Origin: Angiostrongylus vasorum
Taxonomy: Eukaryota > Nematoda > Chromadorea > Rhabditida > Metastrongylidae
DNA: 64,000 bases
Assembly: GCA_018806985.1 (NCBI GenBank)
Contig: JADANN010000183.1
Location: 310,001-374,000 of the forward strand
Reading direction: 5' to 3'
Below, piece by piece: positions 47,113 to 59,839 of this stretch. The position numbers and the translations under genes are program-made. Below the pieces are notes generated by a model. The model did no database searches and was not told the origin of the DNA. It saw only the letters and a list, made by a program, of their open reading frames with translations. Positions within the stretch are counted from its first letter, which is position 1. Every line of letters starts with the position of its first letter.

Positions 47113-50100
47113 CTGGAAATGAATGGAACAGCGGATAACTTCTACAACCTTTCTAAAATCACAAATTGCATCAAATGCCAATTGGCTAGTAAAATTTGTA
47201 CCTATGAAGCGGATTTTTTGATTTAGCGAAAAAAATATAACATTTATCGATCGATTCTATTGGGAACCCCAACTATATTTGTTTGTTTCATATATAGATG
47301 ATGAAGAGAAGCTTGTGAACGTGCCTCACATAAACGTTTTCCTTCTAGAATTTCTTACTGGCTCTCAACTGTTCAATTGTTGGTTTTGAAATGAAAGAAC
47401 TTATTGTTATATTCAATATCTGGTAGCAATAAAAAAAGAAACGTGGAAAACTATTATGCTATACATGCGAAATTATCCAACATCTGATTCAGCCGAGAAT
47501 TCCTACATAATTCACTCTCCGCATAAAAAATCTCAAATTCTCAGACAATGTTCTCAGATTTTCCATCGAATGTTATCGTCTACATTACCATTTGTTACTC
47601 GTTTCATTAATCAATATGCAATATTTTTTAATCATAATGTTGAGATCTCAATTGTTAGATGGCTCTTGATGGGACCACAATAAGGGTAAAAAGACTGGCT
47701 GAGTGAGAGCAAGAACGAGGGCCTCAGTGGTGCCGTACGTAGTATGCGAGTACTCGGCAAAAGGTAGTCGCAGTTCGATTTGGCCTAGGGCTCCAAATTT
47801 TGCAAATATCTCAGCATCATTGTGATTGTATTTCACACAGTATCCTACCGTAAAAAAGTAATGGCCAGTCGATAAAAAAGTCATACTTTAACGTCTCTGT
47901 TAGGAAATTTCTGCAAATCTCATTATACAGTGGTGGTGTTGCCTGCGACTAAGCTTCCGTTTGTCACAGTTCAAATTGAAATGAAGTATTGAATACTATC
48001 ACAAAGGAATTAAACTATTTACCACAATCTTAACTTTTTATTTACTGCTTCCTACAATTTTCAGGTCAATCCCGTTGACGGGTGATTGCTGATGGCAATG
48101 GTAGATAGAAAACTAGCAGACAGACAAGCGAAATGAAAGAGGCACTTGGTGTGGTGGTAAACGCAAAAGCCCCGTCCCTCACGGAAACGGTAATAAAGCG
48201 TTCGTTCCCCACAGCAGACACTTGTGGTCCAGAGTTTTGCAAAAATCTCAGCATTATCATATTTTGCTACAGTTATCGAAGTTATGGGAGCTTCATGTTG
48301 CAAGTACAGTGTTACATGAGAGGATTCTCCGCCATCGATCCCGTCTCTAAGGTTCACCAAATTGCCAAATCCCTTTAAGGTTGGAACTTTCGTAAGAGTC
48401 GTCCATAGGAGGATAGCATTGCACAGGCTAGATATGCGTTCAACTGGCTCGCAACGCTTGATGAAGTCCAATGCATGGTGATCCCTCAGGGATTGTCAAG
48501 TGTTGTCCTTTATCCTATTCAAACGCACAGTAGCATTTTTCTGGTTCAATGCTCTTTTTTTTCTATTTTGCCTCTCTCACAGCCCACAGAAAAGCTCCAG
48601 AGACAGAGTAGACACGGAGGCCCTTTGTTTAAAATGATTACGAAATACTCTCCATGTAGGTTATGATCGTATGGACATGCAGGATATAGTAGGCTACAGC
48701 GGCAAGGAGGGGCGTGTGTAGCACAGTAGTTAGAGACGCCCTGCAATACACATGGGATCGCTTCGCGCACCTCAGGCTTACCAGGCCTTGGAACCCTCCG
48801 GGGTGGGCAAATTGGTACCAGACTTGTCTGGGAGGATAGCAGTACTGGCTTGATACATCAGTAGGCCACCGTGACTCATTGTAAAGGCCAGATATGCATT
48901 CAATCACCTCCAACGATGCTTAGAGAGGTCAGATGCATGGTGCATCCCTCAGGGATTGATCAACGCTAAGAGCGTTGCCTTCTTATATTATTATATCATT
49001 ATATATCTTACTACACGTTCTGCATGCACTTCTTAGTCACATGTTTGCCCACCTATGGCCGAATCAAAATGGAGGATACAATCCGAAGTCGTCTACCATT
49101 CGGTGATTTGTACATGTAAGCATTTTGGCAATTAGCATTATGCAATAGGTTGAGCTATAGATAAAGATTGTCATTGTTCCAGATATCCACGACAGTAGAC
49201 ACTGTGATACTGCCGGATGTGCTAATTGCTGGATAAGAAAAGACGGAAGCTGCCTACCAAATGCAACCATCTACTCAGCAAGGTACTTTTCAGTGATTCG
49301 ATTCCGGCTAGAAGGTAACATATGGCTAAGGACATATAGCTAGCTAAATATAACGAGAATGAGACAGTGATTTAGTGTGACACGAAAATAACTGTTACAT
49401 TGTGGCATTAAAAAAGCTTGGCTTAAACGTGATGTTAAACTTGTAAATCGAAATGTGAAAAACATCAAGGAAAAGTTAGTTTCAACCACAAGGTCACACA
49501 AGGTTAGAAGGTGTTTAATACCCTCATCCGGAAGCTCTGCTGCTAGTAAACATGGGCTATTGCAGAGTCCAGTGAGGCATATGTAACCGACTTCTCGTCA
49601 AAAACAACACAAAAAAGCACTGTATCAAGTGAAAACTTCATTGTGTCCATTGAATGTGTGAAGCTCATCCTCAAGTAGCTGCGGTATACAACAGCTACGA
49701 GAGAAAAATTTTACTGTTCCTCGCTCCTTGATGATTGAGTTACTTGATTATTAAAAAGTATTGCAGTTTATAGAGGTGGATAAACATAAGGTGAACACAA
49801 CTATTTACCGAGAGGTTTTTTAAGAAAAATATGCTGCAGATCTTACCCTTTACGATCGAAGCAAAAGCCGTCCTTATTTTTTTCGAGGAAGCAGTTTTTT
49901 ACACAACGCGCCACCGATGCGGCTGCATTGACAACATGTTTAACAAAAAGGTTCTGAAAATAAAAGAACTACGCAAAAAAGAATTTTTTTCTTCACATGA
50001 GAAAAATTAAACAAAATGCAGACATACCCAAAGCTAAACTACTTATGTTAAAATTCTTGTGGTTTCTACGCACTGCATTCTACACGCAACGATAAACGGT

Positions 50101-53100
50101 TTTCAATAGTTCGCCGAACTACTGTAGTGTGAGCACCGATCAATATGGAATTAAAGCATGACGACTCATAAAGATGAAAGGATAAAGCTGTCGGCGTTGA
50201 TCAATCCCTGATGGATGCGCCGTGCATTCGACTTCACTGAGTATCGTTGGAGCTGGCTGAATGCATATCTGGCCTTTACAATGACTCGCGGTGGTGTACC
50301 GATGTATCGAGACAGTGCTACTATCATCCCAGACAGGTGTGCTACCAATTTGCAGATCCCGGAGGGGTGGAAGGCTTGGTGGGCCAAGGGCACGGGATCG
50401 ATTCCACTTGTGTAGTCGCAGTGTCGCAGTGGCGCTTCCAAACACTTCACCACACGCGACCTTTTCTACTCATACTGATTAATAACCCACTCAAGCTCCA
50501 CAAAGTGCGTTAAATCAATTTTTAGACTTCCATCTGACCTCACTTAAATAGCTTTGCTTAAATTTCTTTGCATTGAATTGTATACTTGACAGAATCACCT
50601 GTATCACCTGTGGTCCCGTTGATCGTCGAGTGACTCGAGCGGGCACCAGTAAATCTTCCAATTTTCACTGTCGCCTGCAAGAGTAGCCCAGTGGGTTCTG
50701 TCTCGCTCTACGGACTCGTCGAGCATCATATCTTTCTTCTAGGCTTTTTGTGAAGAACTTTTACCATCAGGTTGGAATCCAGTCACTAACGGGTCTTGTT
50801 CATCGGTTGTCATTCATACGCATTACGTGTCCGGCCCACTTGTCTTCTACAGCTTTGATGTAAAGAACAGCGCCTTTGACTTTTGATTGCTGACGTAGGA
50901 CGAAGCTTTGAAATCCCTTCTTCATTTGCGTGATACAATATGCTTCCAGCATCATCCTTTCGACTCTGCGTTCTGTAATACAGAGTGATCTTTCATCTGG
51001 ACTCATGCAGCGACCAGGTTTCTGACGCATACGTTAGGGCAGGAAGTACCGTTGAGTGGAAAAAGTTGCGCACGGAGTCGGGTGTACGTTGTTCTCTTCA
51101 CTATATCCTCGATGCTCTTGAAAGCTCCACAAGCCGCTCGTTTCCTGCTGAGCTTTGGAGCTAAGTCGTTCATCATACTGATTTCCCAACCTCGATAGAC
51201 ATAACTAGAGCATTCGGAGATATTCGTTCGTTGAGCGTGAATGGGGGCATAAGAAACCACTCCGTTCCTTATGAACATCGTTTTTTGTGAGAGTTAGTCG
51301 AAGACCAATCTCTCCACAGGCTTTATCAAAGTCGGCAAGCATATGTTCCACTTGGCTAATGTTTAGTGTTATGAGGACAATGTCATCAGCAAAGCGAAGA
51401 TGATGTAACTGCTGACCGTCGATTTTCACTCCCATAGCTCCCATATTATCCCATTCCAATGTTCGCATGACGTTCTGGAGTGTGGCAGTAAATAATTCTG
51501 ACGAGATGGTATCGCCATGCCTAAGAATGGCGAAATCTTGGTTGTGAAATTTTTGTATAGCTCACGAAGAATCTTTGTGCACTAAGTAGGGACTCGTTGA
51601 CTGTCAAGGGCTTCCATGACTGCTTCTATCTCATTTGAATCAAAGGCCTTCTGTAAATCGATGAAAGTGAGACAGAGCGGTCTTTGGTACTTTCGGGATA
51701 CTTGAATGAGTCTTGTATCGTGCAGACGTGGTCCATCGTACTAAAGCCTTTTAGAAATCCCTGCTTGCTCACATGGCTGTCCTTCGTCCAGTGTTCTGTC
51801 AATCCTTTTTATAATGGCTCGAGTGAAAAGTTTGCAGACGACAGACAGCAAGCAGATTGGGCGATAGTTGCCGATATCGTGTAGGTCACCCTTCTTGAAC
51901 AATAACACGGTCTTGCAGGTCTTCCACTGAGTAGGGACCTTGCATCCAGACAAGTAACGTGTGAAGAGCCGAGCCAGTGTGTTTACGAGGACTGGCGGAA
52001 GGTTCTTCAGGTGTTCAGATCTTATCCTGTCCGGACCTGGAGCTGTTCGAATTTTTCACCGACGAAATGGCATGTCGGATTTCGGAAAGGAGAAAAGGTT
52101 GTACAACGTATCCCATCCTCCTTTATTTCATATGATGGAAGGTGGGCGTGGCTATCAAAGAGATTTGAGCAGTAATCGTGAGTGATTTTTCTCCATTGCC
52201 TTTCTGGACGCTGTAACTGTTCTGGCTGAGCGCCGGAGTGCAATCATCTTGGTCTTGTAGTTGGCGAAGCTTCTGATGGGCTTTGCGAATGCTTTTTTCC
52301 CCTGCCTCTGCAGCCTCAACAATTACTGCTGCTCTTCTCTCTTTAGGATCTTCTTTTATCGCATGTATGCATTGTTTTGCAAGTTCGGACGATAGTTTGC
52401 CCTGCAGCTCGTGCGATTCCATGCTGGCGTATTAGCTCGAGTGTTTCTGGAGACAAATGTATTCTTGGTGACTTTCGAACTCTCAGCTTTCATAGCACTA
52501 ACCTGGAGATGTCGAACGAGACGATCGTATTCCTCGTCGATGTTATCGACAACGGCATCTTCCCAACAGCCGACTGATGAATTGAATAAGACCCAGGTAG
52601 TGGTGGTTCTGGAACTTCGGTTTTTGAATTTAGCGGCTTTTTCTCCTTTCCATGAAAAATAGAATCTTGCACGAAGGAGACGGTGGTCTGATCCCTGTGT
52701 AGAATTTTAGAACAACAGCGAAATCGGTTAGGCAAAACCTTCTAATTACTATGATGTGGTCTATTTCGTTATGGTACTCTCCACTGGGAGACTCCCACGT
52801 CCAGCCTTCATGGTGCGGCTTCTGGAACTGCGAGTTACCACTGATGGTCTTGGTCGCCATCATAAACTCAGATAGCCGCTACTTTTCGTTCCATTCTAAT
52901 CCATGGGTCCCAATGTGACGTTCTTCAGACTTCTTCTTGGTCCCATTTTGGCGTTGAAATCTCCAGTGATGACCTTGAAGAATGTATGGCCTTCTCTGTA
53001 GAACTTCGCCAAGTTCATATAGAACGCTTCGACTTCTTCTTCGTCATAGTTTGATGTCGGCTCGTAAACGACGAAGATTGTCAAAGCCGGTATTGATCCA

Positions 53101-54285
53101 CATCTTTTTAACCGTAAACCGTCCGATCCAGGGTTGTTAGTTGTTCGAATGAATCAATGTTCATGGACAAACTCGTGTTGGTGAGAAAGCCGACGCCGCC
53201 GGCTCCTCTACAGTCGCATTTTCCGAGGAACAGTTCTTCTCCGGTGTCATAGACGGCGTTGAATGGGTGGCGTCGTCTCGTCTCGGCCAGGCCGATGATG
53301 TCGCACCTTATCCATTTTGCTTGCACGAGCAAGTCTTTCTATCGAGGACTCGGATGCAAGTGTACGTGCATTGTAGGCAGGGATCGTCACCATAGTTCTT
53401 TGTAATCCAGGCAGCTTCCATTGACCCTGAGATTTTAGAAGCCTCTCCGTAGCTCGTCCCTACCCAACTCTTTGAAGTTGGGAGTCGGGGTCAGGGGAAT
53501 GAGGCTGGTTTTTTTTTACTGTGTTTAGCCTTTTCGATACCCACGTATAGCTTGTTGTGCTCTGAACGTGGGGGCTGGATATACTCACAGGTGCTTGCCG
53601 GGCTTTCCCGGAGTGGACATGGAGGGCGACTCCTAGCCGCCTCCAATATACTTCCCCTGCCATTTGATTGCAAGCTTTTGGCCGTATTGACTCGTAGAAT
53701 ACAATCCGCATAAGCGAGAACGCACCCACACACGTATGCATGAATAGGCCTATCAAATGCAGAAAATATGTGCCAAATCGGCGCAGCAGAAAGAGGGAGT
53801 CCGTCCCTTGGATCCACCTGCGTCATAGGGAAGCAAAGGTCGCTTTTGGTTTGCGATTAACCTCCTACCCGCCACCTGGGGACGCGCCACGTAGCCTCAC
53901 TACTATCCGGCTTGAGGTCCCTCATATGAGGGAGATCCGCGGGAGAATGTTCAAGCTCAAAAGTCAAAACGAACACGACGAAGAAAATCGCTGTGCCCCC
54001 ATTGCAGAGTCGAAAATAACTGCTACATTATTACCTTTCTATGTATTCCTAAGAAAAATTCGTCAAAACTCCCAAATTCACTAGAAGGGGAAGAGCAACC
54101 GATGAATGCGTGATGAATTATTTCGGGACGATATCGATTAAAATTATTGGTCAAATGGAATGCGACAAACGTAAGGGGCCCGTATTAAAATACAGTTGAT
54201 ATTCTTTTTTAGATTCTTTTTACTCATCTTAATAAATGATATATAAAATGGATCAAGAACTATTCGCTTTATATAAATGCTTGTG

Positions 54286-54331
<46 letters not shown>

Positions 54332-54343
54332 TGCAGTGTATGC

Positions 54344-54413
<70 letters not shown>

Positions 54414-56507
54414 GTGTGTGTGACTGTTTGTGTAGGTATGTGTGTGTGTGTTTATGTGTGTACGTGTGTACCTTCGACAAATGTTTTGTTTTCGTTTCTT
54501 CATAACCGTTCGCATATGAAAGACAGTGTTAACAATGACGTTTTAATGACACGCGTTACCATAATTCTCCTCATAAATTCCCAAAATCTCTAGCAGCATC
54601 AATTTTTTTGGAAAAAAAGTAACTATACTAATTACTTGATACTTACTCACTTGGTACTTGAATGACCCCCAGCATAACCTGCATTCTTCGGAGATTTGCT
54701 GGCTAAGCCATTTTTGTTTCCTGGAATCCCGAGGTCGGCCAGGCCAAAGTCTGCCCCAGGTCTTCACCACCACAGGCACTCGCAGCCCTTGTGGATCACA
54801 AGGACATTTGCTACCATGCAACTAGTTTGATACCAGGACAGTGGTGGGTCATGGCATTTGGTTTACTCTTAGCTAGGCTTCCTGATAGAAATCCCGAACT
54901 CGTTCTCAGCTTGGGGGGACCCTGCCGGAGGGACGAATCCCCCACTGTACATCGCAGTCCGACACTCAGGGACACCTCCCACCCACGATGGGGCGGTAAA
55001 CCGTTGGGAGTAATGGCGCAATAAAAAAAACCAGGTTTGTCGTTTTTTTTCGAGGTCCCTAATAGGCTTAATATCGAGTGTTTTATTTCAGGACAGCAGT
55101 AGCCTTGCCCTTGAGAAACTCAACGTCAGTGAGATGGGAAAAGCGCAGAAATATTTTTTTTCTAGTGTGTGGAATTATTGCTGACAAGAAAATACGAGGG
55201 CAATTAATTAGTGCTCGTCTTGCATTTATGAAAATTCTCAATCGATTTCGTAAACACTATTCTGCCGTAATCGTTTGATTTATATTACGCAGATTTTCTT
55301 TCTACCAAAATTAGTTTTTTTGTGTCCTTTTTAGTGAAAAACTAACGAAGTCGACTATTGTGCCGATGGCTTCATCAAAGAAATCTAAGATGGCGTATAT
55401 ACTGAAATTATATTGTTTCTTTGAAGATCGAGGTATTTTTGAAGAATATAGAGAAAGAATTGAAAATGAAGAGGCGCAAAACAACCAAAGAAACCCTTAA
55501 GAAAATTTTCTAGTCATATTTTTGATGACCAAATCGGGATCATCTCAACGGTTTACCGCTTTATCGTGGCTAGGAGGTATACCTGGGTGTCCGGCTGCGA
55601 TGTACTGCGGTGGGATTCATCTCCCGACAGGGCGCAGGGTCTCCCAAGCTGAGAAGAAGTCCAGCGTTTCTATCAGGAAGCCCCACCTAAGAGTAAACCA
55701 ATACCAGGGTCCATCACCGGCCTGGTATCAAACTAGTCGCATGGTGGCAAATCTCTCTCGGCAAGGCGGAGGCTACCCTGTGGTGGTGATGAGCTGGGGG
55801 CAGACTTTGGCCAGGGTGACCTCACCACTTCAGGGACACAACGGCTAAGCCAGCAAAACTCCGAAAAATGAAGAATATGGTGGGGCCCGCACAACCAATG
55901 AGAGCAGACCGTTCTGAGTATCCAAGCGAGCAAGTGTATCGGCATTATCCATTTGAAATCCAGATAACACGATATCAACAACTTAAGATATTTAATTGTT
56001 ATTGACCAGTGACCAATGGGTGGTTCTGTGGATGCACGCACGGATCGCTTGCTATTGGTCGCCTCTTTCGTAGAGGTCCACTAGCTCCGCCCTTGGCGGT
56101 GCTCCTCAGCAGTGAGTGAATGAAGGACGTCTTGCGTCTTGGTGATCAGCGACAGCAAAATAATAGCGATCTGCGTTGACAGCACTCATTCCGAATGTAT
56201 TCGAAATGTTTTCTATCGATAAAAAACTAACAACAGGACTGGCATAAGAACAGATTCTCTTTTTTGTTTTTTTTTCGTGCTATTGTGAAAAGAAAGATCA
56301 CGTTAGCTACGCGACAACGATGTGAGAAAAACAATTCATACTTTTATATTGACATTTGGACGAGTTACCTTGACGTAGTTTGAGGTTATCGAATTGAGGA
56401 ACGTCCGAATATGTTCGTTGATAATATCATCTACACGTTTAATCATATCCTGGTAGTCGTAGTTCTTCACATGTATTCGTTTGGCTTTCTCTTCATCGTC
56501 TGCGCAT
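46989..56507 (-). CDS. Gene B: paralogue of gene A (last three exons)
   Basis: Exons 56,369-56,507, 49,847-49,953 and 46,989-47,112 join in frame (phases 0 and 2, as in gene A) and end at TGA. The visible 121 residues align with gene A without gaps, apart from five residues lost at the start of A exon 5. Cysteines are kept at every position. The 5' exons and signal peptide should lie beyond 64,000, because the matching stretch of unit A is still colinear there. Frame and splice signals are intact in both genes, so both are probably functional. Introns of 6.4 and 2.7 kb hold RTE d, SINEs and R3 copies. Family not recognised; extracellular role inferred from gene A. Confidence 0.78.
47240..47650. 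other. Intron 5 of gene B
   Basis: No exon seen. 47,490-47,650 aligns with 12,290-12,420. Confidence 0.5.
47665..47890 (+). repeat. SINE-2, divergent subfamily
   Basis: AGACTGGCTGAGTGAGAGC, a CTCAGTGGTGCCGTACG segment, GTCGCAGTTCGATTTGGCC (B-box-like) and TTTTGCAAATATCTCAGCAT, ending in a GATAAAAAAGT tail. Resembles the 27.8-kb copy in its middle. Confidence 0.65.
48060..48265 (+). repeat. SINE-2 copy
   Basis: TCAATCCCGTTGACGGGTGA, AAACTAGCAGACAGACAAGC, GGTGTGGTGGTAAACGC, GCGTTCGTTCCCCACAG and GAGTTTTGCAAAAATCTCAG in order. Confidence 0.75.
48712..48980 (+). repeat. SINE-1, young insertion in unit B
   Basis: GGGCGTGTGTAGCACAGTAG head, CCAGACTTGTCTGGGAGGAT core, GATACATCAGTAGGCC, GTGACTCATTGTAAAGGCC and CAGGGATTGATCAACGCTAA tail. 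Absent at the matching place in unit A (about 12,905). Confidence 0.82.
49060..49840. other. Intron 5 of gene B, duplicated sequence
   Basis: Colinear with 13,000-13,640; no exon other than exon 5 beyond it. Confidence 0.5.
49847..49953 (-). CDS. Gene B exon 5
   Basis: ATTTTCAG acceptor, 35 codons and GG before a GTAAGATC donor. Reads [17 protein letters not shown]...GFCFDRKG. This is the ancestral-length form. Compare A exon 5, whose acceptor has shifted 15 nt downstream. Confidence 0.86.
50165..50465 (-). repeat. SINE-1, minus orientation
   Basis: The minus strand has the body CCACACCTGTCTGGGATGAT, a CGATACATCGGTACACC stretch, ATTGTAAAGGCCAGATATGC and a CAGGGATTGATCAACGCCGA tail with a TTTATCCTTT run. 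The head is rearranged (a duplicated GTGTCGCAGTGG-type stretch). Confidence 0.75.
50590..53945 (-). mobile_element. RTE-clade retrotransposon, copy d (nearly full length)
   Basis: Minus strand, 5' to 3': leader (53,945-53,400); endonuclease with [20 protein letters not shown] (about 53,280) and [20 protein letters not shown] then [11 protein letters not shown] (53,084-52,940); linker with [15 protein letters not shown] (about 52,345); RT with [14 protein letters not shown] (about 51,850) and [11 protein letters not shown] (about 51,400); and a C-terminal domain with [18 protein letters not shown] sequence (about 50,820). Frameshifts and stops interrupt it. It sits in intron 4 of gene B and is absent from gene A, so it postdates the duplication. 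Confidence 0.88.
54284..54460 (+). repeat. (TA)n then (GT)n microsatellites
   Basis: 54,290-54,328 is TA repeats and 54,346-54,420 GT repeats, with variant repeats to about 54,460. The GT tract is the short counterpart of the 950-bp tract in unit A. Confidence 0.95.
54640..55930. repeat. R3 repeat, inverted pair
   Basis: 54,640-55,022 and 55,540-55,930 are two R3 copies facing each other, with GGTTTACCGC-type ends inward. They share GGCCAAAGTCTGCCCC, GTTTACTCTTAGCTAGGC, CCAACGG and their complements. The stretch between them (55,040-55,400) is gene B intron shared with unit A. Confidence 0.75.
56369..56507 (-). CDS. Gene B exon 4 (most 5' exon in the window)
   Basis: An AATAGTTTAG acceptor, one base plus 46 codons ([20 protein letters not shown] then MIKRVDDII), AAG/GTAACTCG donor. 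139 nt, as in gene A. An in-frame TAG lies just upstream of the acceptor, so the exon cannot be longer. Confidence 0.86.
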
Positions 56508-56849
56508 CTAAACTATTAGCCGGCATTCGTTGTTTTTGTGAACTTCAGAAACTTTTTTCGTCCAATTCATTCATAAAATGGTTCTCAAGTAGTCAACAGA
56601 TATATGTAAATGGCGAAAAAGCGAAAGATTCACCATAGTCTGGTGTTAATATGGTCCGTTGATCCTCTGAAGCATTCATTTGAGAATTCGTACACAGACG
56701 TTTACTCAAATTTAATTGGTAACAATGAGATTCTATGGTGAATTGTATAATAACAACCTCGTGTAAGCTAAACAATCTAAAGAAATTGTTCTAAACTAAA
56801 CTAAACAAAAAAAACAAAAATAACCAAAGAATTTTCACCATATTCTTGA

Positions 56850-56960
56850 AGAGCATACACGAGGTGTTACTTTATTCTTCATTGACGGGAAAGCTGACGT
56901 TTCTGCTGCTTTCACCTCCCTCAGAAGCTGGAAAGGTCAAGTTGACTGCAATCTACCAGC
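56850..56960 (-). repeat. Penelope terminal-repeat relic
   Basis: AAGCTGACGTTTCTGCTGCT followed by a CTCAGAAGCTGGAAAGGTC stretch matches the terminal-repeat layout on the minus strand. No coding part adjacent. Confidence 0.5.
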
Positions 56961-56999
56961 CAGACACGTCCAGCACCAAAACAGAAAAAAATACTAAAC

Positions 57000-57480
57000 T
57001 AAGACACAACCACAATGATGCCGAAATATTTGCGAAACTTCGGGCCGCATGTGTCTGCGGTGAGGAACGAACGCGTCATTAGCCTTTCCGGGGTCTAACA
57101 CGTTCACCACCGCACCATCCGGGTCCCTCGTTTCGCCCGTCTCTCACCTAGTTCTTAAAAAAGTTAACATGGTGATTTCGACTACAGCCTCAGCTTAGCT
57201 AGGCTCATTGCCGGTTTGGTCTCTCCAGATCAATTCCGTTGACGAGTGATTGCTGATGTCACTGATCGCTAGAACCAGCTGAGAGACATGCGAAACGAAG
57301 GACCCATATGGTGTGGTTGTGAACGCATTAACTCCCGTTAAGGATAACTGCGCTTTCGTTCCCCACCGCAGACACCTGCGATCCGGAGTTTTGCGAATAT
57401 CTCAGCACCATTATGGTTGTATCACACATAACACTGTGCCCTGAAAAATTCTAATAGGCATTAATTGAAAGAGAAGTTAA
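57000..57480. repeat. SINE-2 inverted pair
   Basis: 57,010-57,155 is minus-oriented (GATGCCGAAATATTTGCG, GGAACGAACGCG, CGTTCACCACCGCACCAT). 57,175-57,480 is plus-oriented (CTCAGCTTAGCTAGGCTC head, GTGTGGTTGTGAACGC, TTTCGTTCCCCACCGCAG, GAGTTTTGCGAATATCTCAG). Confidence 0.78.
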
Positions 57481-57789
57481 CTAAACCAAGATTTCAATTT
57501 CATTGAGAACAAGATAGCCTCTTCGCACACTCACCGCTTTCTGCGTGTTCTGTTGAGCATTTGAAAATTCAAAAAGTTGGAACACAACATAAATAATATA
57601 ATATAAATAATATATAATAATAAAGATATAATATATATTTTCGAATTTTCAGAACCGTTTTTAGTGTAATTTTAAGATACAAAAATTTTTTCTCCTTTCA
57701 AGCACCTTCTCTCAAACGCTTATCGATTTAATATTTCAAAACCGTCTTCCCTTTAACCTTGGTATCACTAATCAACGTGTGTTCCTTTA

Positions 57790-59600
57790 TTGCTGAAGTA
57801 ACACGGGATTGAGAAAAAAGATTTATTTGACAAACGTTTCGATGTTTTCTTCTTCTACAGAGCCCGCGATACGAGTCGATGACAGTCGTTGGCCTTCTCG
57901 ATGTATCTTCGTCTCCATATCAAGTCGAATCTTCTTCACTGGAGCAACCTTACTCGGCTGCGCTCTTTTTAAAGGATGGTTGTTGATCTAACTGATTGCC
58001 CGTTGGTAGTAATTCGTTTTTTGTTGGTGTAACCGGTTGTCTGTTGGTAATATTTCATTTTTGAACGGGCAATCCACTCTGCACCTGTCGGTAGTAAAAA
58101 AATTTGTAGGTAGGTAGGCTCGGATCATGAGCTCTGAAGAAGAAGAAGACATTGAAACGTTAGCCGAATAAATCTTTTACCGTCCTTCTGTTAGGTTATT
58201 CATTAAATGACTCACCACTTTGTTGTTTTTTTAAGTCTCAGAGTTAATATTGTAGATCAGCTGTCCAGAGTCACACATAGGCAAGAAATGCTCGTAGTTT
58301 GGATAAAAACACCGCCCGAATTAGGCGCGGAGGTATACGTGGTCACAGGACACTTCTTCATGCGGTTCATTTTTGGATTGTTGAAAATTACCCATAGCCC
58401 TTAAGAGCCTTGCGTGATGACATTTTGGATCATTGTGCATAGATAGTGGGTTTTACCTCAAAATCTTCTCCGTTACGCTTTTTGTGCCCCTACGTGCTTA
58501 GTTGGGTATTGTGCTTGATTTCATGTTTCCTAACTAGGTACTCCTTAATATGGCTGTAGTATGATCTGCCATTTTCGCCAACGTATTTGCGTCCACGTGT
58601 TTTACAAATGGTTTGGTGCACGGTACTAGAGCTCATGCTATCACTGTTTCTACCGTTAGAGCAAATTAGCAACTTCATATTTCTCACAGGCCATCATACA
58701 ATCGGTAACGTGCTACCTTACGTCTAAGAGTGTTTGGTTCTATTTCAATCACTTTTACCGAATTCTCTAGACTGGCCCTTTCTAAGCAGTGTTTTCACAA
58801 ATGCGCTTATTTCATTGGAAATCAAAGACAGGATAGACAGGCTCTTATTCTGAACAGACTTATCATTTTGGCTCATGCTTTTCCTCTAAACCAATCCACA
58901 GCAGCTATCTTTCATAGCCAGTGGAAACAGCAATTTTTCATTGCCCACTTTAAAAACTGCTTCTTTCGATTTCTTCCTGTGCACACAGGGGTGGATGGTC
59001 GATATATGTTTCTCACAACCACCCTTTTGGTGTGGAAAGGGTGAGAGCAGAGTTAATGTGCCAATATGTTTTCGTTACGTGGTTATTGGTACTATTTGGT
59101 GTTGCCAATCTTTAACTGGGTTTTTTCTCTTGTAAAATCTGTGTACTCTGATTGTTGGTTTAGCAATTCAAGGCATTTATCCATCTCCTGTTGTGTCGAG
59201 CAAATGACAAAACAATCGCCTAAATAACTATAGTAGAACAATTGGCGGAGATCGATTAGTGGTGCTTCCACCTTGAACATAAAGGCAATGGCAAGGCTTG
59301 GTGGAAGACTCTGCCCCCATTACCCAGCTTCTCTTTTGTGCGAAATAGAAAAAGAAAAAGAAATATTCCCCGGACCAGTCAAGATTGAGCAGCTTAGGCG
59401 GTCTTTTAAGACGGTTATAAGCTGCTGAGTTGAGGAGCCATAGATATTTATTGCTCCTTCCTGTCGCATAAGGAGTTCGAGGACGGCTTGCATGGCGGAG
59501 TTTTTATAAAGGGTGGTAATATCGAAAGACTCAATCACATACCCACTGTTGGGTGACGCCTTACGCAGACGACCCAGGAACATTTGGTGAAAGAAAAAAA
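57790..59600 (-). mobile_element. Penelope-like element, minus-strand copy
   Basis: Minus strand: RT motif A region with KASPNSGYVIESFDITTLY (about 59,500) and a motif C region with YSYLGDCFVICSTQQEMDKC (about 59,200; YLGD replaces the usual Y(V/I)DD, so the catalytic Asp pair is damaged). The endonuclease segment contains GRKYVGENGRSYYSHIKEYL (about 58,550-58,610). Terminal-repeat-like sequences in opposite orientation lie at 57,830-57,870 and 58,130-58,170. Frames are broken. Confidence 0.78.
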
Positions 59601-59839
59601 ATAATGTCGGGTTAGGGACGCTGCTTCAACAGCCATCAGCACATATGGTGCGTACAACATTGATTGATGACGAAGGTGATGAAAATAAACACATGAATGG
59701 GCATCGATGAAATAAATGCTAAAGGGTTCTCCGTGCTGCTTATCACTTTAGCTGTAAGTTTTCACAGTTTGGAGTATGGTCGACAAAACTAACTGAAAAA
59801 TCGTAAGCTAAAAAGCAACCTTATGCTTCCATGAGACAC